Shown in pieces: positions 37,001 through 44,651 of a stretch of DNA of 64,000 nucleotides. The stretch is from the NCBI GenBank assembly GCA_016871355.1, contig VFZC01000007.1:1-64000 (forward strand), read 5' to 3'. Position numbers and translations under genes: made by a program. The DNA comes from Actinomycetota bacterium. GTDB taxonomy: Bacteria > Actinomycetota > Acidimicrobiia > Acidimicrobiales > Ilumatobacteraceae. A model generated the notes under the pieces. It ran no database searches. It had not been told where the DNA came from and saw only the letters and a list, made by a program, of their open reading frames with translations. Every line of letters begins with the position of its first letter. Within the stretch, counting starts at the first letter, position 1.

Positions 37001-37954
37001 GGTGTCGTGGTGGTCGCGCGTCGACTCGAGCCGATGCGCCGTACCGCGCTTCTCGCTCCAGCGCTGTTCGGTGTCGGCATCCTGCCCCAAGCGCTCCAAC
37101 GCCCGGATTCGGCTCACTTCAACTGGGTGGCCATGGTGTCGTGGCCACTCGCCGTCATCGCCGTGGTCGAGATCGTTCGTCGTCGCGCGCCCACGATTCA
37201 TCCGACCGTGCGCACCTGGATCGCCGGTGGATCACTTCTCGTCACGTTGGCGATCGTCGCGCCGTTCTTCACCTTGCGCACCTACGGCGATCTGGTCGTA
37301 CGCAGCGTGAGTGGTGATCTGTCGACCCTCACGGTCGAACGCAACGGCCGCACCTTCCATCTCGGCGACACCCGACCGTGGAAGGCCAGTCTCGAGGTGA
37401 TCGCCGATCTCGATGCGCAGGCGCGTCCCAGTGAGCGGCTGTTCGTCGGTCCGGTCGATCTGCGTCAGACCGCCTACAGCGACGTGTTCTTCTACTACCT
37501 GTTCCCCGAACTCGATCCGGCCACGTACTTCATCGAGATGGATCCCGGTCTGGCCAACGCCGAGGGCTCGCGTTTGAGCGCCGATGTGGCCAGCGCCGAC
37601 TGGCTCGTTCTCACTCGCTTCTGGAGCGGTTGGATCGAACCCAACGACTCCATCGTGTTCGGGTCGGACGAGCCCAATCAAGTGGTCGAGTCATCGTTCT
37701 GTTTGCGCGGCTCGTATCAAGCCGACGTGATCCGCTTGTACCAGCGGTGCGACAAGGGTGACGGCATCGGTCCGTACGACCCACCCTACGAACCGCGGGT
37801 CGATTACGCAGTCGAAGTGTTGGTACCGGTACCACCACGTCCCGACGGCACCTGCACACCCACGTGCAACGGACGTCCGGCCCTACCCGGCGAGGGCTTC
37901 AACCCAGAGGAAGCCGCCGCCATAACGGCGCGGGCAGGTGCCTCAGCACCATGA
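34019..37954 (+). CDS. 1311-residue tandem GT-C membrane glycosyltransferase fusion
   Basis: Three parts are visible. Residues 1 to about 260 are hydrophobic helices of unassigned type. About 270-690 is a GT-C-like module with the external loop RTDGGDPLFYHSTANILAEG (295-314), ending YGTTRFRIPAEPILCVLAG. From about 704 a second GT-C-like module starts with ATGSTMEEGFMLVFPERVM and LHLYGPGSLHWLSLWYRLF. A globular C-terminal part rich in Pro and Cys closes the protein. The acidic residues in both first loops suggest two active sites. It probably adds two sugars from polyprenyl-phosphate donors to a wall polymer. I do not recognise it as a named family. Its final 56 bases overlap dprE2 on the other strand. 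Confidence 0.75.
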   Translation: MLGPRQDDPALPRAGWLILGLGVAHLVERSLAAGDVVSWSGWIQPLLLVAVVATAPVDGWTRRRVLMGGALWWSIVAIAVATHAATTPTPRDLLASLVIFRTPDGALPGLEIGPLVLTAVLTLVVLRRWRSSNHVVVPVGLIAIGLAVQLIGGQMATWPLGHLHLVGLGLLARRWSAGLIRTDVRRPRLTSLLWITPGVVLLGDSAFDLIARQHVERVVLHSGRAIGLDGPVLPTFLWTVITASALGLVITAALAVAVGHGSFARRTSYALTATSVIALGFLVRLATLLTVAPTRTDGGDPLFYHSTANILAEGGGFPEPLNFIAFQRWIPSALHGPLYPIVLSISSRLGGTTYFDHKFVSLLIGTGVVALVVLVTRRITDSPLAAIVAGFLAAIYPNLWLVDAVLFPEGLMALCTMTVVYAAYRWWDRPAWRWTIVMGAVTGLATLARGEGLLLSVLLIVPWIALRRDLSWRRRIEHVALAAVACIVVLAPWAVRNARSFEAFVPLSTNGNELFVYANCDETYEGKFLGFWLFDCQEQIRREGRDAVGDEAEKSLYWREIGLDYARDNAGQLPKVLAARVLRQWDLFRPWQNADFAPIEGRDKDAARAGLVMYYGLAATSLVGVRWLRRRQVRLLPLVVQFVSVTLTAAYAYGTTRFRIPAEPILCVLAGAGAVPIIRWLARRYARTPRDEPVDTTPFVRGGSVSWRTAFQRASVRSWIAVGSVAAAVGLALPALYRATGSTMEEGFMLVFPERVMNGDVANVDFLHLYGPGSLHWLSLWYRLFDVSLASERTFGLLQHLLVVSALFVLARPWGRAVAAVAAASSVVYVLTPIGLQALAWSGAVGLGLWSVVFAVRASYIERPARSVLISGLLAGVALTFRPDVVLALALALGFTPVVRRQWRALAGGLAIGLASFWIHLVQAGPADVFRGMVLEPVFDLRGGRELPRPPSWDHLDGALQVIGEKFAPWWGVPHIGAPKQLFLWFFALPIIAFGVVVVARRLEPMRRTALLAPALFGVGILPQALQRPDSAHFNWVAMVSWPLAVIAVVEIVRRRAPTIHPTVRTWIAGGSLLVTLAIVAPFFTLRTYGDLVVRSVSGDLSTLTVERNGRTFHLGDTRPWKASLEVIADLDAQARPSERLFVGPVDLRQTAYSDVFFYYLFPELDPATYFIEMDPGLANAEGSRLSADVASADWLVLTRFWSGWIEPNDSIVFGSDEPNQVVESSFCLRGSYQADVIRLYQRCDKGDGIGPYDPPYEPRVDYAVEVLVPVPPRPDGTCTPTCNGRPALPGEGFNPEEAAAITARAGASAP

Positions 37955-38660
37955 ACACGTAGCGCAACACTCCGGGAACCCACACGATTCGTCGGCCGGC
38001 CCTGAGTGCCTTCGCTGTCGCGTCGGCGACGGCATCGGGAGTGGTGGCGAACGGTGCGGCTTCCATTCCCTGGGTCATCGCGCTGTGCACGAAGCCGGGC
38101 CGCACGACGAGAACCGAGACTCCCGACGAGACGAGTGAATCGCCAAGGGCCTGGGCGAATCCGTCCAAACCCGCCTTGGTCGATCCGTACACCATGTTGG
38201 CCGGACGGACTCGTTCGCCCGCCACACTCGACAGAACCACGATGCGCCCGTGACCTTGGCGGCGCATCACGCGGGCCACCGCCAGCAGTACCGATACCGC
38301 ACCGGCGAAGTTGACGGCCACGAGGTCGGCTGCGGCCACCGGGTCGTCGTCGAAGTGCGACTGCTCACCCAGTTGACCGAAGGCGAGAACGACGACGTCG
38401 ATGTCACCCAGCGACGTTGCCAGCGAATCGACGAAGGCCGCGTGTTGATCGACGCGAACGGCGTCGAAGGGAACCGCGTCGACGATGAGGCCGGGTCGAC
38501 GAAGCCCGTCGATCGGAGCGTCTTGTGGGCGACGGCACGCCAGCACGATCGACGTGGTGGATGGTGCGGTCAGCCGACGCGCGATGGCGACTCCGATGTC
38601 GCTCGATCCACCGAGCACGACGATGTTCTGCGGTTCTCCGGCGGCGTTCAACATGTTCAC
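37899..38660 (-). CDS. dprE2: Decaprenylphosphoryl-2-keto-erythro-pentose reductase (DprE2)
   Basis: SDR-family NADH-dependent reductase of 253 residues, the second step in epimerising decaprenyl-phosphoryl-ribose to -arabinose. The cofactor motif is VVLGGSSDIGVAIARRL, and the catalytic Ser and Tyr-x3-Lys lie in LSSVAGERVRPANMVYGSTK. The C-terminal RHLPAPLWRRLPLG is the membrane-facing tail seen in DprE2. The GTG at 38660 overlaps the dprE1 stop by 4 nt (GTGA). An ATG six bases further on is an alternative. It is last in the long minus-strand operon and converges on the GT-C fusion gene. Confidence 0.92.
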   Translation of the reverse strand: MNMLNAAGEPQNIVVLGGSSDIGVAIARRLTAPSTTSIVLACRRPQDAPIDGLRRPGLIVDAVPFDAVRVDQHAAFVDSLATSLGDIDVVVLAFGQLGEQSHFDDDPVAAADLVAVNFAGAVSVLLAVARVMRRQGHGRIVVLSSVAGERVRPANMVYGSTKAGLDGFAQALGDSLVSSGVSVLVVRPGFVHSAMTQGMEAAPFATTPDAVADATAKALRAGRRIVWVPGVLRYVFMVLRHLPAPLWRRLPLG

Positions 38661-40024
38661 TCCAGGAGTCCGAGGCGGCGAGCCAAGTCGCTGCGGAAAG
38701 TCTGTTGCGGATCGAGCCGACGGCGAACGTTCTGCCACTCGGCCAGGCGCGGATAGCCCGCGCGAAGAGCCGCCGGGCCGAGCAACGCATCCTTGGCGAG
38801 GTAGTGACGGCCGCCGGCTTCGAGGACGATCTCGTCGAGCGTGCGCGTGAGTGAGGCGAGAGTGTCGGCACCGGCCGGCAGATCGACCGTGAGGGTCCAA
38901 CCCGGCATCGGGAAGCTGAGTGGCGCATCGTTACCGGCACCGAATCGCTTGAGAACGACCAGCGGAGTGGCCAGACGTGAAGCGACGATCACCTCGACGA
39001 TGCGACGCAGTTCGGATTCGCGGCCGAATGGAACGACGAACTGGTACTGAACGAAACCGTGCCGACCGTGCAAACGATTCCAAGACCCAACCGCATCGAG
39101 CGGATGGAAGTAAGCCGGAATCGACTTGATGGAGCCTTCACGGCGACGCGGTTCCTTGCGGAACCAGGCCTCGTTGAAGACGGCACTCGACAGTGCGTTC
39201 ACCACACCCGACCCGGGAATCACTGGTGGAACCGACAGCACTTGACGCGGTCCGTACTCGAGCGCATTGGCCCGATCGGCCACCGGCAGATCGTCGCGAC
39301 GGGCGTGATCACCACGCCAGAGAACGCCACGCCCGAAGTGCGATCCACTCGACAAGAGATCGACCCACGCCACCGAGTACCGGACGTCGTCGTCTCCGGT
39401 GCTCATGTGTTCGATCAATTCGTCGAAGTCGTCACAGCGCACCGTGTCGACCCGGCAGCGGCTCGTTTCGATGCCGATCAGTCCGAAGGTCGCGTCGCGG
39501 ATGACTCCGGTGAGTCCCATGCCGCCGATGGTCGTCCAGAACGCGTCGGGATTCTGCTTGCGCGAGCACTCGAGCACCGAGCCATCGGCGAGAACGAGCG
39601 AGAAGCGCCGTACGTGATTGCCGAAGCTCCCCTCGAGGTGATGATTCTTGCCGTGGATGTCGGCCGCCACCGCCCCACCCACCGTGACGAATCGAGTGCC
39701 CGGCGTGACCGGGACGAAGAACCCGCGCGGAACGATCACGCGCAGCAGATCGTCGAGGCTGACGCCGGCTCCGGCGGTGACGGTTCCAGCCGACTCGTCG
39801 AGACGTACGTCGGACGACGACGACGCCAGTCGCAGGACTCGCCCGCCACCGTTTTGAGCTGCGTCACCGTAAGACCGCCCGAGACCACGAACGAGAACTC
39901 CTCGCTCGTCGGCCACCTTCACATGGTCGATGAGATCGCGATCGGACACCGTGGCGACGTGAGCCGACGACATGGTGGAGCGCCCCCAACCACGAAGCAC
40001 CTCGGACGCGTAGTCGGGAGACAT
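38657..40024 (-). CDS. dprE1: Decaprenylphosphoryl-beta-D-ribose 2'-oxidase (DprE1)
   Basis: 455-residue FAD enzyme (461 in M. tuberculosis) that oxidises decaprenyl-phosphoryl-ribose at C2. The FAD-binding domain has RGLGRSYGDAAQNGGG and VTPGTRFVTVGGAVAADIHG, followed by KNHHLEGSFGNHVRRFS. The substrate-side lysine is K411 in YLAKDALL. The loop RFGAGNDAPLSFPMPGWTLT carries Thr379 where the mycobacterial enzyme has Cys387, the residue modified by benzothiazinones. The final PRLAEWQNVRRRLDPQQTF is typical of the family. It forms an epimerase pair with dprE2 and lies 25 bp after ubiA. Confidence 0.95.
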   Translation of the reverse strand: MSPDYASEVLRGWGRSTMSSAHVATVSDRDLIDHVKVADERGVLVRGLGRSYGDAAQNGGGRVLRLASSSSDVRLDESAGTVTAGAGVSLDDLLRVIVPRGFFVPVTPGTRFVTVGGAVAADIHGKNHHLEGSFGNHVRRFSLVLADGSVLECSRKQNPDAFWTTIGGMGLTGVIRDATFGLIGIETSRCRVDTVRCDDFDELIEHMSTGDDDVRYSVAWVDLLSSGSHFGRGVLWRGDHARRDDLPVADRANALEYGPRQVLSVPPVIPGSGVVNALSSAVFNEAWFRKEPRRREGSIKSIPAYFHPLDAVGSWNRLHGRHGFVQYQFVVPFGRESELRRIVEVIVASRLATPLVVLKRFGAGNDAPLSFPMPGWTLTVDLPAGADTLASLTRTLDEIVLEAGGRHYLAKDALLGPAALRAGYPRLAEWQNVRRRLDPQQTFRSDLARRLGLLE

Positions 40025-40049
40025 GACTGGCGAAGCCTACCGATCGGCC

Positions 40050-40919
40050 TCAGCCGACGTAGACACCCAGAGCGAACACCGCGACCCACACGACGCCCAT
40101 CAACTGCAGCATGCGATCGGCCACGAAGATCTCCTCAGGTGCGCTGCCGTGCCCTTGTTCGAGCACGAGCAGATACCGCATGAGAGCGGCGAGCATGGGG
40201 ACGATCGAGAGTTCGTAGAACGGCCAGGTGGCGCCGGACACTTCTTTGGTGTCGAACGCCCAGGTGCAGTACGCGACGAGTGTCGCGCCCACCGAAACCG
40301 ACAGGATGATGCGCAGATAGCCGAGCGAGTATTGCGAGAGCGTCGGACGAGTGGACGCCGCATCTTCTCCCATCTCGCGCAACTCGGCGTAGCGCTTTCC
40401 GGTGACGATGAACAACGACCCGCAACTCGTGCAGAGAAGGAACCACGTACTCATCGGGACGCCGGTGGCTTCGGCGCCGGCGATCGCGCGGATGACGAAA
40501 CCGGCGGCCACCGCGATCAGGTCGACGACGGCCTGATGCTTGAGCCAGACCGAGTAACCCACCGTGACCGCGACGTACACGCAGACCGCGACACCACAAC
40601 GCCAGTCGGGAACGAACCCGAGACCAAGACCTCCGAGGAGAAGAAGCGTTCCGATGACACGAGCGGTTCCGAGGCCGATGCGACCGGCGGCGATGGGACG
40701 ATTGCGCTTGGTGGGATGGCGACGATCGGCCTCGACATCGAGGAGATCGTTCCAGTAGTACGTTCCGCTGGCCGCCAGCGACAGCGCCACGAAAGCCACC
40801 AGAGCCGGCCACAGGCCGGCCCAGTTGTCGAGCACACCGGCCGCACCCGGAGCCGCGAACACCAGCAAGTTCTTCAACCACTGCTTGGGGCGGGCTTCCG
40901 CGAACAGCGCACCGATCAC
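40050..40919 (-). CDS. ubiA: Decaprenyl-phosphate phosphoribosyltransferase (UbiA family)
   Basis: 289-residue UbiA-superfamily membrane transferase. LFAEARPKQWLKNLLVFAAP opens the first helix. NDLLDVEADRRHPTKRNRPI is the first Asp-rich (NDxxDxxxD) motif, and YSVWLKHQAVVDLIAVAAGF is the second region. These match the actinobacterial DPPR synthases (Rv3806c type), which join PRPP to decaprenyl phosphate. The start is a GTG overlapping the HAD stop by 4 nt. With dprE1 and dprE2 it completes a decaprenyl-phosphoryl-arabinose route, apart from the dephosphorylation step. Confidence 0.93.
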   Translation of the reverse strand: MIGALFAEARPKQWLKNLLVFAAPGAAGVLDNWAGLWPALVAFVALSLAASGTYYWNDLLDVEADRRHPTKRNRPIAAGRIGLGTARVIGTLLLLGGLGLGFVPDWRCGVAVCVYVAVTVGYSVWLKHQAVVDLIAVAAGFVIRAIAGAEATGVPMSTWFLLCTSCGSLFIVTGKRYAELREMGEDAASTRPTLSQYSLGYLRIILSVSVGATLVAYCTWAFDTKEVSGATWPFYELSIVPMLAALMRYLLVLEQGHGSAPEEIFVADRMLQLMGVVWVAVFALGVYVG

Positions 40920-41524
40920 GCCGGCACCTCGGAAATCGGACTCGTCGTGACACGGATCGCGTGATCGGCGAACGCGAGCATCTCGGCATCAGCCGACGAG
41001 TCACCATAGGCGTACACGGTCGGTCGGTCGCCTCCAAGCCACTCGCGCAGGCGACGTTCTTTCTCCATTCCTCGACAATTGGCGCCACGGAGTCGACCGG
41101 TGCACAGGCCCCGCTCGTCGACCTCCACATCGGTGGACAACACGGCATGAGCGCCCACGTGCGCAGCCAGCGGTTCGAGGTACGAGCGGAACGACGCCGA
41201 CACCAGAACGATGTGATGACCCTTCGCCGCGTGCCAACGCAATCGCGCCATGGTGTCGGGACGAAGATGACGCCGAACGAAGCCCGCTTCGAATTCGGCG
41301 CCCAGACGATCGACGGTGTCGATCGGCAGACCGCGAACGGCTGCGGCCGTCACCACTTCTTTGACCCGATCACGACGCCGGGCCGCCGCCGCGGCGACGA
41401 GACTCGGACTCCGCGGGGCCAGTCCGGCCAACAAACCTGGGCCGCGCAGACGCCACAAGAACGGCACGACGCAATCGCGCGTGGTCAAGGTCTTGTCGAC
41501 GTCGAAGGCGGCCACCGTCTCCAT
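40916..41524 (-). CDS. HAD-IB family phosphatase
   Basis: 202-residue HAD phosphohydrolase. Motif I is AFDVDKTLTTRD (nucleophile D8, general acid D10). Motif II is the Ser in IVLVSASFRSYLEPLAAHVG, and motif IV is YAYGDSSADAEML. The cap between motifs I and II is the helical type of the SerB-like IB subclass. No membrane helix is evident. It is translationally coupled to ubiA (GTGA), which suggests it dephosphorylates the UbiA product, 5-phosphoribosyl-1-phosphodecaprenol. That is inference from position; a generic phosphoserine- or lipid-phosphatase role remains possible. Confidence 0.88.
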   Translation of the reverse strand: METVAAFDVDKTLTTRDCVVPFLWRLRGPGLLAGLAPRSPSLVAAAAARRRDRVKEVVTAAAVRGLPIDTVDRLGAEFEAGFVRRHLRPDTMARLRWHAAKGHHIVLVSASFRSYLEPLAAHVGAHAVLSTDVEVDERGLCTGRLRGANCRGMEKERRLREWLGGDRPTVYAYGDSSADAEMLAFADHAIRVTTSPISEVPA

Positions 41525-41537
41525 GGGCACGGGGAGA

Positions 41538-42818
41538 TTACCGACCCGCCACGAGCGACGCCCGGACGGTCCACCAATCGGGCCAACTCTTCGAGACGAC
41601 CGAATCGTCGTCGAGAGTGATGCCCGGAATCCGCAATGCCAACAACGACCAGGCCATCGCCAAACGATGATCGTGATGAGTGGCCAACACGGCGCCGTGG
41701 TACGACTCGGGAACCGATGGACTGATGACGATGCCGTCGTTCGTGACTTCGGTTTGACACCCGATCGATCGCAACCCGCGGGCCAGGTCACCGAGCCGAT
41801 CGCTCTCCTTGTTGCGAATGAAACCGACACCACGAATGTGTGTCGGTGTGTCGGCGAACGCGGCCACGGCCGCGAGAGTGGGAACCAGATCGGAGACATC
41901 GGCCATGTCGACGTCGATTCCTCGCAACGACGCGCCGCCGCGCACCCGGGTGCCCGCGTCATCGATCGTCGCGACACAGCCCATGCTCTCGAGCAGAGAT
42001 GCGAAGGCCGCATCACCCTGGAGAGAACGTGCGGTCAGGCCCGGAACCATCACGTCTCCCGTGGTGATCGCGGCCGCGGCCAACGGATACGACGCCGAGG
42101 ATGCATCGGGTTCGATCCGGTAGTCGATGGCGCGATATCCGTCGGGGGCCACGTCGATCGTCTGATCGGAGATGGCGATACCGGACGCTCCGAACGTGGA
42201 CATCACCGCGGCGGTCATCGCCACGTACGGACGTGACACCAACGGCGACGTGAGCCGGATCGACAGACCCTCGGTCAGCAACGGCGCAATGAGCATCAAC
42301 GCGGTGACGAATTGACTGCTCACGTCACCGGGCAGTTCGACCACTCCGCCGCGGAGATTGCCGCGAGACACCCGCACCGGAAGGCAGCCCATCTCACCGA
42401 GTGCTTCGATACGAGCACCGAGACGACTCAGCGATTCGTGGAGCGCCGCCATGGGTCGAGCGCGCAGACGTTCGGCTCCGGTGACGACCGACGAGTCGGT
42501 GCCGAGCGCGGCCACCGCCGTGAGAAAGCGCGACGTGGTGCCGGCCAACATGGCATCGACTTCCACTCCCCCACGAATACGCCCGCCGTGACCCGACACC
42601 GTGAAATCGCCATCGGATTGATGGACGATCGTCGCACCCAAACGCGTGAGACCGTCGATCATCGCGCGCGTGTCGTCTCCATCCGGACAACCGCGAACCT
42701 GACTGACCCCATCGGCCAGTGCTGCACACACGAGTGCGCGGTTGGCGATGCTCTTCGAACCCGGAACGCTCACCGTGGCCCGGATCGGTGCCGACGCGAC
42801 GTCGAGAGGACGGGTCAT
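41538..42818 (-). CDS. aroA: 3-phosphoshikimate 1-carboxyvinyltransferase (EPSP synthase)
   Basis: 426-residue enzyme of the shikimate pathway. VPGSKSIANRALVCAALADG opens domain 1, with the lysine that binds both substrates. LAGTTSRFLTAVAAL is the PEP-site region, and FIRNKESDRLGDLARGL is the signature before the C-terminus. All major blocks are in place, so it should be active. ATGA overlap joins it to tyrA upstream. The HAD gene follows 13 bp later, linking aromatic amino acid synthesis with the arabinose-donor genes on one likely transcript. Confidence 0.95.
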   Translation of the reverse strand: MTRPLDVASAPIRATVSVPGSKSIANRALVCAALADGVSQVRGCPDGDDTRAMIDGLTRLGATIVHQSDGDFTVSGHGGRIRGGVEVDAMLAGTTSRFLTAVAALGTDSSVVTGAERLRARPMAALHESLSRLGARIEALGEMGCLPVRVSRGNLRGGVVELPGDVSSQFVTALMLIAPLLTEGLSIRLTSPLVSRPYVAMTAAVMSTFGASGIAISDQTIDVAPDGYRAIDYRIEPDASSASYPLAAAAITTGDVMVPGLTARSLQGDAAFASLLESMGCVATIDDAGTRVRGGASLRGIDVDMADVSDLVPTLAAVAAFADTPTHIRGVGFIRNKESDRLGDLARGLRSIGCQTEVTNDGIVISPSVPESYHGAVLATHHDHRLAMAWSLLALRIPGITLDDDSVVSKSWPDWWTVRASLVAGR

Positions 42819-43876
42819 GACAACCGGGTGATCGAGGGACGAAAGCCGCGCGCCATCAAGCCACCCCGGAACAACTCGGCGGCATCGGCTTCCACGAGAA
42901 CGACCGCGATACCGCGATCACCTTCCACCGAATGCACGACTTCGAAGTTCGGAATGTTGACCCCGAGTTCGGCGGCCAGAGTGAACACTTCGGCAGCCGC
43001 ACCGGGTCGGTCGGGAATCGGGATCCGCACCTCGGCCAGATCGTCGGGCCGAGTGACCCGCGACGGAAGATTGGCCCGTGCTTCACGAGCGCTGGTGAGT
43101 CGAGCGAGCAGGGCCGAACGATCGCCACTCGCGATCACGCCACGCATGTCGCCGAGGCCGGCGATGAGTGCATCGAGTGCGGCCACGATGGCATCGCGAT
43201 TCTCGTCGCAGATGTCGAGCCAGATACCGGGCTGACCCGAAGCGATACGCGTCATGTCGCGGAAACCACCAGCAGCCAGGCGCAGCAATGCGACGTGCTC
43301 TTCGGCGCGCGAACCGGCCAGACGCATGAGAGTCGCCGCGGTGAGATGAGGAACGTGGCTCACGACTGCGACCAAGCTGTCGTGGCGCTCGGGTTGGAGG
43401 CCCACCACCTCGGCCCCCAACTCGCTCACCGCGGCCGCCACGGTGGCGAACGCGTCGTCGGACGTGCTGGCCGTCGGCGTGAGTACCCACACCGCACCCA
43501 CGAACATCTCGGCATCGGCACCGTCGAGACCGTCGAGTTCGCTACCGGCCATCGGATGGCCGGCCACGAAGCGCGAGTCGGTGATCGCACGAGCCAGCGC
43601 CGTCTTCACACTGCCCACGTCGGACACGACCCCGGTCGTTTCACGAAGTGCTCGCTCGACTTCGGTGTGCAACGCCTTGGGTGGCACGGCCACGAACGTG
43701 ACCGCGGCATCGCGGGCCAGGCCGGCCTCGTGAATGATTCCGCGCTCGCGGGCCACGGCGACACGCTTGTCGTCGACATCGGTGCCGTGGACGCGCCAGC
43801 CGCGCTCGGACAGTGCCAGGGCGACCGAGCCTCCGATCAGGCCGAGGCCAAGGACGTTGGCGACCCGATCACTCAT
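42815..43876 (-). CDS. tyrA: Prephenate dehydrogenase with C-terminal ACT domain
   Basis: About 353 residues. The NAD-binding motif NVLGLGLIGGSVALAL has its GxGxxG at 10-15. SDVGSVKTAL and AGHPMAGSELDGLDGAD are typical prephenate dehydrogenase blocks, and FRDMTRIASGQPGIWLDI lies in the helical domain. The last 75 residues (EVRIPIPDRPGAAAEV onwards) form an ACT domain, probably for tyrosine feedback. The ATG at 43876 overlaps the end of rluB by 8 nt. In many actinobacteria cmk follows rluB; here tyrA and aroA take that place. Confidence 0.93.
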   Translation of the reverse strand: MSDRVANVLGLGLIGGSVALALSERGWRVHGTDVDDKRVAVARERGIIHEAGLARDAAVTFVAVPPKALHTEVERALRETTGVVSDVGSVKTALARAITDSRFVAGHPMAGSELDGLDGADAEMFVGAVWVLTPTASTSDDAFATVAAAVSELGAEVVGLQPERHDSLVAVVSHVPHLTAATLMRLAGSRAEEHVALLRLAAGGFRDMTRIASGQPGIWLDICDENRDAIVAALDALIAGLGDMRGVIASGDRSALLARLTSAREARANLPSRVTRPDDLAEVRIPIPDRPGAAAEVFTLAAELGVNIPNFEVVHSVEGDRGIAVVLVEADAAELFRGGLMARGFRPSITRLS

Positions 43877-44651
43877 CGTCACGAGGGTACCGAGCCACGG
43901 CACTGGTGAGGCTTCTCAATTCGTCGAGCGTGAGCTCGCGGCAGGCACCCGGACGTAACGATCGATCGGAAATCGGACCGATGCGCACACGCACCAACCG
44001 TTGCACCGGATGACCCACCGCATCGCACATCCGGCGAATCTGACGATTGCGACCTTCGTGAATGGTGATTCGCAACAGACCAGGCTCGGGTTGCGACACC
44101 TGCGCCGGTGCGGTCCGACCGTCTTCCAGATCGACGCCTTCGCGAAGTTGCCGCAACTCCCCGGGCGCCACCTGACCACCCGCCACATGGGCGAGATACT
44201 CCTTGTCGACACCGTGCGACGGATGCGCGATGCGATGCGCGAGATCACCGTCGTTGGTGAGGAGCAAGAGTCCTTCGGTTTCGGCATCGAGTCGCCCGAC
44301 CGGGAAGACGCGCGGCTCGGTCGGCACCAGATCGAGCACGATGGGTCGACCCTGCGGATCGTGCGCCGTGGTGACGACACCCGATGGCTTGTTCACGAGG
44401 TAGTACACCAGGCCGGGTTTCACTCCGATCGGAACGCCGTCCACCTCGACCAGATCGTGATCGACGTCGACCCGACGGCCTAGTTCGGCGACTTCGCCAT
44501 TGACGGTGACGCGACGCTCGGCGATGAGTTCTTCACACGTGCGGCGCGAGCCGAACCCGCGCACGGCCAGAACCTTCTGCAACCGCTCGCCTTGTGGGAG
44601 AAGGCGCGACTTCTCGGCCCATTGCTCCCAGAGCGGTTTCTCCACCGTCAC
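43869..44651 (-). CDS. rluB: 23S rRNA pseudouridine synthase (RluB/RsuA family)
   Basis: 260-residue protein with an S4 RNA-binding domain at the N-terminus (GERLQKVLAVRGFGSRRTCE). The RsuA-type catalytic domain follows, with VFPVGRLDAETEGLLLLTND, in which the Asp of GRLD is the nucleophile. GRNRQIRRMCDAVGHPVQ is the end block. The GTG at 44651 overlaps the scpB stop (GTGA), and longer readings reach into scpB without conservation. Position after scpA-scpB is the standard actinobacterial and Firmicute order, which supports RluB rather than RluE or RsuA. Confidence 0.92.
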   Translation of the reverse strand: MTVEKPLWEQWAEKSRLLPQGERLQKVLAVRGFGSRRTCEELIAERRVTVNGEVAELGRRVDVDHDLVEVDGVPIGVKPGLVYYLVNKPSGVVTTAHDPQGRPIVLDLVPTEPRVFPVGRLDAETEGLLLLTNDGDLAHRIAHPSHGVDKEYLAHVAGGQVAPGELRQLREGVDLEDGRTAPAQVSQPEPGLLRITIHEGRNRQIRRMCDAVGHPVQRLVRVRIGPISDRSLRPGACRELTLDELRSLTSAVARYPRDDE

